Shown piece by piece: positions 8,423 through 16,547 of a DNA stretch of 64,000 nt (position 1 is the stretch's first letter; each line of letters opens with the position of its first letter). Under the pieces are notes generated by a model. The model was not told the DNA's origin. It was given only the letters and a program-made list of their open reading frames with translations, and did not search any database. The position numbers and the translations under genes were made by a program. Source of the stretch: Sphingomonas sp. M1-B02 (GTDB lineage: Bacteria; Pseudomonadota; Alphaproteobacteria; Sphingomonadales; Sphingomonadaceae); contig NZ_CP110679.1 of the NCBI RefSeq assembly GCF_026167525.1, positions 1,364,001 to 1,428,000 on the forward strand. The letters are read 5' to 3'.

Positions 8423-11218
8423 TTATGGATTTATCTTGTCGAAAACTGCGACGCCGTGGACCGCGCCAAAATCAAAGGTGCCGATATTGTAGGCGAGGCC
8501 CGCGTAGCGCGCGCCTTCACCAGAGACGAAGCCGCTGGCGGTACCCGTGCAGCCGCCGCATCGGCCCTTTTCGGAATGCACCGCGCCTTCGCCGTTGAAG
8601 ACTGTGCTGCCTGAAACCACGCCGAGCGCGACCGACGGCGTGGTGAGACCGCCCGACGAGACGAAGTTGAAGCGATCGTCGGCGATCGCGATCAGCACGT
8701 CCCAGCCGACCTTGCTGGTCGAGAAATCGATCGCGAGCTCGCCCTTGATCGATCCGGGCATCCCCACGCCATCGGCGCGGGTGGGCTGGGTGCCGCCGGC
8801 AAGCGCGTAGCTGGCCTTGCCGGTGGGCAAGGTGCCGCTAGGATTGCCGCCATAGACCATATGGATCGACGTCGAGCCGGTCAGCGTTCGACCCGGCGTG
8901 TTGAGCATGGTGATCGTGCCTTCGGTCCAGCGCGTCCAGCCGATCGCGTTGCCCAGGCCGCCGGTATCGGCATTCTTGGCGGTGCCGATGCCGCGGTTGG
9001 ACTGGCCCGCACCCGCATTGACGCGGACCTCGGTCAGGGTGGGGGTGAAGCCATTTCCGCCTCGCGTTGCGTCATTTGGCCGGAGCGCGGTCCCGTCGCT
9101 GCTCACATTCTGACCCACTTCGCGTATCAGGCCGATGGTCGACAGGCCGGGATAGCTGGTCGTGGGCTGCGCAAAGCCGCTGCCGACGCTAACGCCGCGA
9201 TAGGCGGTGGCGAAGTTGCCGCCGGTGCCGGGAAGCGGGCCGGGATTGCCGAACACCGCAACGCCATCGACGAACTTGAAGGTGTTCGCGGCATTGTCGC
9301 GGATCGTATAGGCCATGCCGTAATAAGCCGCGCCGGGGCCGGCCAGGAAGCCGTTGTAGATGAAGCGGCAGCCGCCGGTGGTGCAGGCGGGTCCCCCGTT
9401 CGTCAGGTTGATCGTGCCGCTGGTCATCCCCATCGAAGGCGCCGCCAGCCCGCCCGCCGACAGGATCGGGATTGCTGTGCCGCCCATCGTCACGGTCGCG
9501 TCGATTCCCATGCGTGAGCTGGCAAAGGCGATCGCCAACCGGCCGGTGAAGCTGCCTGCGGCGACGCTTTCGTCGCGAATCGTCGGACGCGTCGAACCGA
9601 TCAGCTCAAACAATGCCGTGCCCCCCGTGGGGATGCTGGTGGCCGGAACGCCCCAGACGAAATGATCGCCGCTCTCAGGGCCGCGGGCAAAGCCGAGCGC
9701 CCTGGTACCGCCGACCAGGCGCGCCCAGCCGATCAGATTCTTGTCGCCGCCGCCGTCGACTTCGGTGCGTCCGGCAAAGCCGTGGCGAAAGGTGTTCGTC
9801 GCGTCGTAATTCTTGTCCCAGCCGACGAACTTCCCGTTGGCATCATAGACCGGAGAGATGCGTGTCTCGTCACCGGTTTCGGTGAGGATGGCGTAGGCGA
9901 TCGTCTGGGTCTTGTTGCTCTCCGGGGGCCGGGCGCCGTTGGGCACATAGGTGCTCGGCGTAGGTGTAGGCGTCGGCGTTGGTGTTGGTGTCGGCGTCGG
10001 AGTTGGCGTGGGCGTCGGCGCCGGCGTGGGCGTCGGCGTCGGCGTTGGCGTCGGCGTCGGCGTCGGCGTGGGCGTCGGCGTGGGCGTTGGCGTCGGCGTG
10101 GGCGTTGGCGTCGGCGTCGGCGTGGGCGTCGGCGTGGGCGTCGGCGTGGGCGTCGGCGTGGGCGTCGGCGTCGGCGTTGGCGTCGGCGTGGGCGTCGGCG
10201 TGGGCGTGGGCGTTGGCGTTGGCGTTGGCGTTGGCGTGGGCGTGGGCGTGGGCGTTGGCGTCGGGGTGGGCGTTGGCGTCGGCGCGGGCGTTGGCGTGGG
10301 CGTTGGCGTCAGGGCCTGGTTTACCGGGATCGTGCCGACCGAATAGCCTGCGGTGCGAAGCCACTGGGTGATCTGCGCGCCAAGGGCGGCGTCGACGCCG
10401 GGCGGAAACCCATAGGTTTCGAGCGTGCGGATCAGCGTCTGGATTTCAGCATCGCTGAGCGGAACGGGCCCGCTGCCGGTATAGCTGGCGAGCCGCGACA
10501 ACAGGCCGGCAACCGAGCCGAAGCCCGGAACGCTGCCGAGGAGGTTGAGCAGTTGCGCCGGATTGCCCGCATTCTGGAGCGCGGCCGGGGACGGGTTCTG
10601 GCCGAGCGACAGGCCCGCGAAACCCTGGAGCGCCGGGTTGGTCAGGCCGGGGTTGCTCAGATACTGGCTGGCGGCCTGGGTCTGCTGGTTGACCTGTTGG
10701 GTCAGACTGGGGCTCGGCTGCGCGCCGGCGCTGACGATCTGACTGGTGCCGCCGGCGTTGGCGTTGAGGAACATGCCCGAGCTAAAGGCGCGCGGGGCGC
10801 TGCCGCCGCTGGAGACATTGACCTGGCCCGCGCCGGTGAAACCCTTCACGCCCCCGCCTGCGTCGACCTGGAAATTGCCGGTGCTGTTCTGGTGGAATTG
10901 CAGCAGCACGCCGTTGCCGGCGACGATCGAGGTCTGGCTGCGCGGGGCCGAGATGACCGTGAAGGAGCCGCTGCGGACCGCGAGCTGGCCAGCGACCATC
11001 TCGAACGTGGCGGGCCCCATGATGCTGACGATCGAACCGTCGTTGAGGCGGAGCTGGACAAGACCGGCGGGCAGGCTCTGCTCGCCCGCGGGAATCGGGC
11101 CGCTCTTCGGGCCGCTGGCGGTAGAGAAAAGGATGGCGTCGTCCGCGAGCACGGGCACCGGCTGCAGCGCGATCGCGCTGGTGGCGGCGAGCATCGCAAT
11201 TTTGGAAAGCGTCTTCAT
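8423..11218 (-). CDS. FecR-like / Pro-Thr linker / double TbpB-like barrel protein, probable SLAM cargo
   Basis: This is a large exported protein of 931 residues. A Sec signal (residues 1-25, ending PVLADD) lacks a lipobox. Residues 30-150 form a FecR-like domain ([29 protein letters not shown], a Gly/Ser-rich end). Residues 165-300 are Gln/Asn-rich and helical. Residues 304-421 are an uninterrupted Pro-Thr (rarely Pro-Ala) repeat. The C-terminal 510 residues contain two copies of a module of about 230 residues, each with GxLAIxF, GxxVF and a closing GxGAxYxGLAY / DGVAVF motif. This resembles the TbpB-type eight-stranded lipoprotein barrel. The adjacent SLAM-like gene 15 bases upstream supports export to the surface. 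The ligand is unknown (metal or haem binding is possible by family). Confidence 0.7.
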   Translation of the reverse strand: MKTLSKIAMLAATSAIALQPVPVLADDAILFSTASGPKSGPIPAGEQSLPAGLVQLRLNDGSIVSIMGPATFEMVAGQLAVRSGSFTVISAPRSQTSIVAGNGVLLQFHQNSTGNFQVDAGGGVKGFTGAGQVNVSSGGSAPRAFSSGMFLNANAGGTSQIVSAGAQPSPSLTQQVNQQTQAASQYLSNPGLTNPALQGFAGLSLGQNPSPAALQNAGNPAQLLNLLGSVPGFGSVAGLLSRLASYTGSGPVPLSDAEIQTLIRTLETYGFPPGVDAALGAQITQWLRTAGYSVGTIPVNQALTPTPTPTPAPTPTPTPTPTPTPTPTPTPTPTPTPTPTPTPTPTPTPTPTPTPTPTPTPTPTPTPTPTPTPTPTPTPTPTPTPTPTPTPTPTPTPTPAPTPTPTPTPTPTPTPTPTPTPSTYVPNGARPPESNKTQTIAYAILTETGDETRISPVYDANGKFVGWDKNYDATNTFRHGFAGRTEVDGGGDKNLIGWARLVGGTRALGFARGPESGDHFVWGVPATSIPTGGTALFELIGSTRPTIRDESVAAGSFTGRLAIAFASSRMGIDATVTMGGTAIPILSAGGLAAPSMGMTSGTINLTNGGPACTTGGCRFIYNGFLAGPGAAYYGMAYTIRDNAANTFKFVDGVAVFGNPGPLPGTGGNFATAYRGVSVGSGFAQPTTSYPGLSTIGLIREVGQNVSSDGTALRPNDATRGGNGFTPTLTEVRVNAGAGQSNRGIGTAKNADTGGLGNAIGWTRWTEGTITMLNTPGRTLTGSTSIHMVYGGNPSGTLPTGKASYALAGGTQPTRADGVGMPGSIKGELAIDFSTSKVGWDVLIAIADDRFNFVSSGGLTTPSVALGVVSGSTVFNGEGAVHSEKGRCGGCTGTASGFVSGEGARYAGLAYNIGTFDFGAVHGVAVFDKINP
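9956..10309 (-). repeat. In-frame hexanucleotide repeat coding a Pro-Thr linker
   Basis: This is 354 bases of tandem six-base units (plus strand GGCGTC, GGCGTT or GGCGTG, with rare GGCGCC/GGCGCG). On the minus strand they encode about 59 Pro-Thr or Pro-Ala dipeptides. The third-base variation shows that the amino-acid pattern rather than the exact DNA is kept. Because the unit is six bases, slippage changes linker length without shifting frame. The repeat also opens long artefactual Gly-Val and Ala-rich frames on both strands. Confidence 0.97.
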
Positions 11219-11233
11219 GGGCTAGGGCTCCCG

Positions 11234-12544
11234 TCAGAATTCGAACCGGAGGCCCGCCGAAGCGGTCCAGCGGTCATAATCGTAAAGCGCGAGATTGCTC
11301 TCGTTGCGGCTGTAGGTGAGGCGCGGGCGGAGGCTGACGCGCTCGGTCAGCAGCACTCGGAAGCCGAGGCTGGCGTCGAAGCGGGTGTCCTTGCGCTCGG
11401 CGAGGAACAGCGGATCGACCCCGTCATGGTTGCGATGCTCGATGCCGATGCCCCCGATCACGGACAGCTGCTCCATAACGAGGAATTCGCCGCCCGCCTG
11501 GGCGCTGATGAAGCTGTTGCTGAGATGATCGAACGGCGCGCGCACCGTCTGCTCGCGCCCCGCGCCGATGCCGGCAAAGATCTCGCGGCCCGAATAAGTG
11601 ACGCTGGCGCCGAAGCGATTGGCGTCGGCCAGCGGGTTGTTGTCATAGTTCAGCCGGAAATAGTCGCCACTGAACGACAGCGCGGCATTGCCGGGAAGGC
11701 GCATCGTGTAGCGCGCGATCGCGCCGAAGCTGGTGCGATAGCTTTTACCATCCAGCAGGAATTCCTGCGCCTGGCCAGCCAGCGAGATGACGTCGCGATT
11801 GCCGAGCGTATGCGCGACCCCCGCCGAGCCAACGATCGAACCCTGATCGACGAAGCTCGATTCCAGATTGTCGCGCCAGCTGCCGAGGAGCGAGCCGAAC
11901 AAGCGGGTCTGGCGGCCGAGCGGCGTGGAGGCGGAGACGCCGCCCTGGAGCTGGACAAAGGGCTCGCCGCGCTCGGTCGCCGCGCCGTTGAGCGTCGCGG
12001 GCCCGAGGAAGGCGAAGGCGGGCAGGAGGATCGAGGTCTCGTCGGTCGCGGCGTTGATATTGCTGTCCCAGCCGCCTTCGAGATCGAGGAAGCCGGTAAC
12101 CTCGTTTGCACCGCCCGCGATCTGGCGATCGAAGCCGCGGATCAGCCGGGTGAAGCGCTCGCGGACCGGATCGGGGACCGTGGGATCGCCGACGACGGTG
12201 TCGAACTCGGCGCGGGCCGTATCGATATCGCCCATCAGCGCATAGACGCGGGCGAGTTCGGCGCGAGCGGGTGCGTTGCCCGGCTCGACCGCGAGGACGC
12301 GCTGGAGCGCGATCAGCGCCTCGCCAGGCCGATTGCTGTCCGCCGCAGCGACGCCGAGCGCATAGTCGAAGGCCGGATCGCCGGCGCGGGCGCCTTCGAG
12401 CGGCTTGAGCAGCTGGTATGCTTCTTCGGCCTTGCCCTGGCCCTGAAGTGCGCGCGCCTCCCCTACCGGATCGGTCTGTGCGACGGCCGGCAAACTCGCC
12501 GTGCCGGCCAGCAGCGCCAGTGCCAATGTCCGCGTTCCAAGCAT
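11234..12544 (-). CDS. SLAM-like (DUF560) outer-membrane translocon of type XI secretion
   Basis: The protein is predicted to be an outer-membrane beta-barrel that moves TbpB-like proteins to the cell surface. It is 436 residues from an ATG at 12544 (GGGGA Shine-Dalgarno). It has a signal peptide at 1-23 and two or three TPR units at 25-130 (YALGVAAADSNRPGEALIAL, ARAELARVYALMGDIDTARA). A barrel of about 14 strands starts at GFLDLEGGWDSNIN, whose GWDSN motif is a DUF560 signature. It ends in PRLTYSRNESNLALYDYDR and a terminal Phe, as expected for BAM-inserted barrels. It sits directly upstream of a protein with two TbpB-like modules, the usual translocon-cargo pairing. An upstream in-frame start exists but would disrupt the signal peptide. 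Confidence 0.8.
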   Translation of the reverse strand: MLGTRTLALALLAGTASLPAVAQTDPVGEARALQGQGKAEEAYQLLKPLEGARAGDPAFDYALGVAAADSNRPGEALIALQRVLAVEPGNAPARAELARVYALMGDIDTARAEFDTVVGDPTVPDPVRERFTRLIRGFDRQIAGGANEVTGFLDLEGGWDSNINAATDETSILLPAFAFLGPATLNGAATERGEPFVQLQGGVSASTPLGRQTRLFGSLLGSWRDNLESSFVDQGSIVGSAGVAHTLGNRDVISLAGQAQEFLLDGKSYRTSFGAIARYTMRLPGNAALSFSGDYFRLNYDNNPLADANRFGASVTYSGREIFAGIGAGREQTVRAPFDHLSNSFISAQAGGEFLVMEQLSVIGGIGIEHRNHDGVDPLFLAERKDTRFDASLGFRVLLTERVSLRPRLTYSRNESNLALYDYDRWTASAGLRFEF

Positions 12545-12672
12545 CGCCGTCCCCAAGTTCGTTTCGCACGCGAAGATGCGGGGGACGGCGGGCAAAGCCC
12601 AATGACAAGCAAGGAGAGAAGGGTGACAAAGCCCGTTAGGACGCCCTTCCGCGCCCTAACGGCTTCGACCGG

Positions 12673-13653
12673 TTAGAGCGGGATGACCGTCGAGTCGCCA
12701 GGCGTCTCCGCGCCCAGCGGGTTGCGCAGCGGGATGGTGAAGGGCGCGGCGGCGATCTCGAAGACGTCGCCCTGCTCGGTCTTCACCCCATCGGCGAACG
12801 ACAGCGTCGCGGTGCCGAAAAAGTGGACATGGACGTCGCCGGGACGGCGGAACAGGCCATATTTGAAATGGTGATGCTCGAGATTGGCGATCGCGTGCGA
12901 CATGTTCGCCTCGCCCGACAAAAACGGCTTTTCCCAGAGCAGCTGGCCGCCGCGATAGATTCTGCTGGTGCCGCGGACATCGTCGGGCAGCGTCCCGGTG
13001 AGCAGCTCGGCGCCGAGCGACGCGACGCGCAGCTTGGAGTGGGCGAGCCAGAGATAGTTGCCACGTTCGGTGATGTGGTCGGAGAATTCGTTGCCGAGCG
13101 CGAATCCCAGCCGGCGCGGGCGGCCCTGGCCGTCGATGATGTAGATGCCGGCGATCTCGGGCTCTTCGCTGCCGTCGAGCGCGAAATCGGGCGAAGGCAG
13201 GGGTTCGCCCGGGCCGATCAGCGAGGAGCCGTCGCCCTTGTAGAACCATTCGGGCTGCACGCCGGGCTGGCCGTCGGTCGGCTTGCCGCCTTCGAGCCCC
13301 ATGTTGAACATGCGCATCGAATCGGTGAGCGTGCCGCCGGCCGCGGCCTTGTGCATCTGATCGCGACCCTGCGCCGAGCCGAGATGGGTGAGGCCGGTGC
13401 CGGTCATGTAGAGGTGCGCGGGATCGGGATGATCGATCGGCGACAATAGTCGGCCCTCTGCCTCCGCGGCGGTGAGATCCACGGGCCGGCCCAGCCGTGC
13501 CTGTGCGGCGGCATCGAGCGAAATGCCTTCCTCGATCGCAGCAAGCGCCAGGTCGTAGGTGCTGTGTACCGAGTCCAGGCGACGGGCGCCGCTCTCCTCC
13601 AGCGCAGCGACGCCACGGGTCCCGTCCGAATCACGAAATTGTACGAGCCGCAT
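12673..13653 (-). CDS. AraD1/GguC-type fumarylacetoacetate-hydrolase-fold protein, putative 2-keto-3-deoxy-pentonate dehydratase
   Basis: The 326-residue protein starts at the ATG at 13653 behind GAGAGGAA. It has an N-terminal MRLVQF stretch and a C-terminal FAH fold with metal ligands in EEPEIAGIYIID, a conserved LGFALGNEFSDH, and an HHHFKYG segment typical of the AraD1/GguC group. These enzymes dehydrate 2-keto-3-deoxy sugar acids in non-phosphorylative pentose pathways. It is not similar in its N terminus to the XylX I recall from Caulobacter, so it may fill that step here or act on L-arabinose products. Divergent from the sugar symporter across a 105-base gap, suggesting shared control. 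Substrate assignment is inference. Confidence 0.65.
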   Translation of the reverse strand: MRLVQFRDSDGTRGVAALEESGARRLDSVHSTYDLALAAIEEGISLDAAAQARLGRPVDLTAAEAEGRLLSPIDHPDPAHLYMTGTGLTHLGSAQGRDQMHKAAAGGTLTDSMRMFNMGLEGGKPTDGQPGVQPEWFYKGDGSSLIGPGEPLPSPDFALDGSEEPEIAGIYIIDGQGRPRRLGFALGNEFSDHITERGNYLWLAHSKLRVASLGAELLTGTLPDDVRGTSRIYRGGQLLWEKPFLSGEANMSHAIANLEHHHFKYGLFRRPGDVHVHFFGTATLSFADGVKTEQGDVFEIAAAPFTIPLRNPLGAETPGDSTVIPL

Positions 13654-13758
13654 CGCGGTTCCTCTCCCGGCTTGATGTTTCAGATTAGTCAGACTTATAA
13701 TCAAACCGTCGCCGGTGGTACCCTGAGCGTCCGTAAAAAAATGAGGTGAGGAGCCCTG

Positions 13759-15063
13759 ATGCCAGCCGGTATTCCTGTCGAACCGTCCGCCACGCACCGC
13801 GCACCGGGGGCCCCCAGCGCCTATGGCGGCGCGCTCGCAATGCTAGCCACGCTCTTCTTCATGTGGGGCTTCATCACCGTCATCAACGGCACGCTGCTGC
13901 CGCATCTGCGCAGCGTGATGGTGCTCAGCTATAGCCAGACCACGCTGATCGAGAGCGTGTGGTTTATCGCCTATTTCGTCGCCTCGATTCCCTCGGCCAA
14001 GATCATCGAGCGGATCGGCTACAAGAAGTCTCTCGTCACCGGGCTAATCGTGATGGCGGTCGGCGCGCTGATGATGATCCCGGCTTCGATGTATCTGAGC
14101 TATGCAATCGTGCTCGCGGCGATGTTCGTGATCGCATCTGGCATCACGCTGCTCCAGGTCGCCGCCAACCCCTATGTCGCGGTGATCGGGCCTGCGGACT
14201 CCGCCTCGTCGCGACTGAACCTGGTCCAGGCGTTCAACTCGATGGGGACAACCTTCGCGCCCCTGTTCGGCGCCTATCTGATCCTGGGGCGCAGCGTTTC
14301 GGGCACCACCGAGGGCGGCGCCGCGACGCTGAGCATGGAGCAGCGGCTGATCGACGCACAGACCGTCCAGCTGCCCTATCTGATCGTCGCCGGGGTGCTG
14401 GTGGTGCTCGCGATCGTCATTGCCCGCTTCAACCTGCCTGCGATGGGCAATGCTACCTCGCGTCACTCGCGCGAGGAGCGCAAGGGCCATTCGCTTTGGC
14501 AGCACCGCAACCTGGTGTTCGGCGTACCGGCCATCGCGATCTACCTGATCGCCGAGATCGGCGTCGGCAATCTGTTCGTCAATTTCGTTTCCCAGCCCGA
14601 CATCGGCAATCTAACCCATGAGCAGGCCGGCCATTATCTGTTTCTGCTGTGGGGCGGGATGATGGTGGGTCGCTTCATCGGCGCCTATCTGATGCGCTCG
14701 GTCGCGCCCGAGACGGTGCTGGCCTGGGCGGCGGCGCTGGCGTTCGTGGTGATGATGATCACCAGCTTTGCGCATGGCTCGATCGCCTTGTGGTCGCTGA
14801 TCTCGGTCGGGCTGTTCCACTCGATCATGTTCCCGACGATCTTCACGCTGGGGATCAAGGGGCTTGGCCCGCTTACCGAGGAAGGGTCGGGACTGCTGAT
14901 CATGGCGATCGCGGGCGGCGCGCTCGTTTATTTCCAGGGCCAGTTCGCCGACGCCTATGGGTTGCAGACCTCGTTCCTGATCCCGGCGGTGTGCGAGCTT
15001 TACGTCCTCTTCTACGCGCTATGGGGCTGCAAGACGCGCGAGGCGCTGCCCGCCGAGGCGTGA
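13759..15063 (+). CDS. FucP/GluP-family sugar:H+ symporter (MFS)
   Basis: This is an inner-membrane transporter of 434 residues with about 12 TM helices after a roughly 25-residue hydrophilic N terminus. Recognisable features are FFMWGFITVINGTLLPHL in TM1, the loop motif IIERIGYKKSL, LLQVAANPYVAVIGP, and LNLVQAFNSMGTTFAPLFGA, all typical of the L-fucose/glucose/galactose symporter group. It probably imports a monosaccharide released by the GH43 enzyme encoded nearby. Xylose, arabinose or glucose cannot be distinguished from sequence. It is divergent from the AraD1-type gene. Confidence 0.85.
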   Translation: MPAGIPVEPSATHRAPGAPSAYGGALAMLATLFFMWGFITVINGTLLPHLRSVMVLSYSQTTLIESVWFIAYFVASIPSAKIIERIGYKKSLVTGLIVMAVGALMMIPASMYLSYAIVLAAMFVIASGITLLQVAANPYVAVIGPADSASSRLNLVQAFNSMGTTFAPLFGAYLILGRSVSGTTEGGAATLSMEQRLIDAQTVQLPYLIVAGVLVVLAIVIARFNLPAMGNATSRHSREERKGHSLWQHRNLVFGVPAIAIYLIAEIGVGNLFVNFVSQPDIGNLTHEQAGHYLFLLWGGMMVGRFIGAYLMRSVAPETVLAWAAALAFVVMMITSFAHGSIALWSLISVGLFHSIMFPTIFTLGIKGLGPLTEEGSGLLIMAIAGGALVYFQGQFADAYGLQTSFLIPAVCELYVLFYALWGCKTREALPAEA

Positions 15064-15066
15064 GGC

Positions 15067-15327
15067 TCAGTCCTCGGAGGCGGCGCTCGAAAGGTCCATG
15101 AAATTGCGCGCCGCCTCGCGATCGGCTTCGTTCTTGAAGGCCACGTCGAGCGCGGGGGCGGCGCCGAAAATCTGCATCAGCGCCCACAGCGCAAAACGGC
15201 GACCGCGATCGGACTCCAGCCCGAAATCGACCTGCATCCGTTCGATCCCCGCCGCCAGTGCATCCGGGGGGATCGCGGCGAAATCGGTGGTGCCGAAATA
15301 GCGGCTGAGCTGATCGTCAAGGTTCAT
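15067..15327 (-). CDS. Small conserved-looking acidic protein, unknown function
   Basis: This is an 86-residue soluble protein that I do not recognise. It is probably helical, with no signal or TM segment, an internal [11 protein letters not shown] stretch and a C-terminal acidic tail. Its ATG overlaps the stop of the ferredoxin reductase gene by four bases (ATGA), so it is translated in tandem with it. Coding potential is supported by the overlap and by codon use like the neighbours. A role linked to the reductase or its partner is possible but not shown. Confidence 0.65.
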   Translation of the reverse strand: MNLDDQLSRYFGTTDFAAIPPDALAAGIERMQVDFGLESDRGRRFALWALMQIFGAAPALDVAFKNEADREAARNFMDLSSAASED

Positions 15328-16544
15328 GTCAGCTCCTTTAGCGGCACCGCCGGATCGGCGAGCGCTGCGGGATCAGGCGACAATCCCTCCACCACCAGCC
15401 GGCGGCCCTGAACATAGTCGCGCACCATATTGACGCAGTCGAGCGCGATTACCTTGCCCTGCTTGAGGTAGACAGTCGAAAAAGCGCGGCCGTCGGGATC
15501 GCCGCGGAGGATTGCTGCGTCATGCCCGGCGGAAATGCCGACGGTCTGGAGCTTGAGGTCATATTGGTTCGACCAGAACCAGGGGACGGCGTCGTAATGC
15601 GCGTCCTGGCCGGTGAGCAATTTGGCGACGACATTGGCCTGGTCGTTGGCGTTCTGGACCGACTCCAAGCGGATCGCGGCGCCGCCGGCGTAGCGGTTTT
15701 CGTGCAGCGCGCAGTCGCCGATCGCGAAGATGTGGGCGAGCGAGGTGCGGCACTCGGCGTCAACGCGGACGCCGTTGCCGCCGGTTGCGCCGGCGGCGAT
15801 CAGAGGTGTGACCGCGGGTTCGATGCCGATGCCGACGATTACCAGATCGGCGGCGATGCGCTCTCCGCCGGCGAGGCGGACAGCCTGCACCCTGCCCTCG
15901 CCTTCGAGGCATTCGACAGCGCACCTTGTGCGGATCTCGACGCCGTGGGCGCGATGTTCGGATTCGTAGAAATAGGAAAGCGCCTCGCCGGCGACGCGGG
16001 CAAGAACGCGATTTTGCGCTTCGAGGATGACGACCTGCTTGCCGAGCTTGGACAGCACCGCCGCGGCTTCGAGCCCGATATAGCCGCCGCCGATCACTAC
16101 GATCCGCGCGGCGGCGGCAAGCTCGGTGCGGAGCTGGTCGACATCGGCGCGGGTGCGGATCGCGTGAACGCCGCGCAGATCGGCGCCGCCGCAGGTCAGC
16201 CGGCGCGGGCTGCCGCCGGTGGCCCAGACGAGGGAGCCGTAGGTCAGCGGGTTGCCGTCAGCGTCCGTGACGACCTTCGCAGCCGGATCGACCGAGACGA
16301 TGGGGCGCCCGCGCAGCATCTCCACGTTCCGCTCGCTCCAGAAAGCGGGCTGGCGCAGAAGCATCCGTTCGAACGGCTTTTCGCCGGCGAGATAGTCTTT
16401 CGAGAGCGGCGGGCGCTCATAGGGAAATTCGGGCTCCTCGCCGACGATCGCGAGCGTGCCGGCAAAGCCGTTCTGGCGCAGCGCGATCGCACATTGCGCC
16501 CCGGCATGGCCGCCGCCGACGATCAGGACCTCGTAGCGCTCCAC
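15324..16544 (-). CDS. FAD-dependent ferredoxin--NAD(P) reductase
   Basis: This is a 406-residue flavoprotein that transfers electrons from NAD(P)H to a ferredoxin serving an oxygenase or P450. It has the N-terminal FAD GxGxxG-like motif ([15 protein letters not shown]), then [16 protein letters not shown], the NAD-binding [14 protein letters not shown], and the second FAD motif IFAIGDCA. The C-terminal third is the reductase dimer-type domain with [12 protein letters not shown]. It lies three bases downstream of the GH43 gene and overlaps the next small gene. No ferredoxin or oxygenase gene is next to it, so the physiological partner is unknown. Confidence 0.85.
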   Translation of the reverse strand: MERYEVLIVGGGHAGAQCAIALRQNGFAGTLAIVGEEPEFPYERPPLSKDYLAGEKPFERMLLRQPAFWSERNVEMLRGRPIVSVDPAAKVVTDADGNPLTYGSLVWATGGSPRRLTCGGADLRGVHAIRTRADVDQLRTELAAAARIVVIGGGYIGLEAAAVLSKLGKQVVILEAQNRVLARVAGEALSYFYESEHRAHGVEIRTRCAVECLEGEGRVQAVRLAGGERIAADLVIVGIGIEPAVTPLIAAGATGGNGVRVDAECRTSLAHIFAIGDCALHENRYAGGAAIRLESVQNANDQANVVAKLLTGQDAHYDAVPWFWSNQYDLKLQTVGISAGHDAAILRGDPDGRAFSTVYLKQGKVIALDCVNMVRDYVQGRRLVVEGLSPDPAALADPAVPLKELT

Positions 16545-16547
16545 GGC

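Noticed and set aside
9956..10309. Tandem repeat as a CRISPR array
   Set aside because: Units are six bases, contiguous and without unique spacers, and no cas genes are present.
9951..10346. Long Gly-Val, Ala-Trp and Ala-His-Asp repeat frames over the tandem repeat
   Set aside because: They are readings of the same hexamer repeat in other frames. The minus-strand Pro-Thr frame is continuous with a signal peptide and folded domains.
9662..12676. A 1004-codon plus-strand frame rich in Arg and Gly
   Set aside because: It is a high-GC antisense shadow of the cargo and SLAM genes, with no start signal and low-complexity composition.
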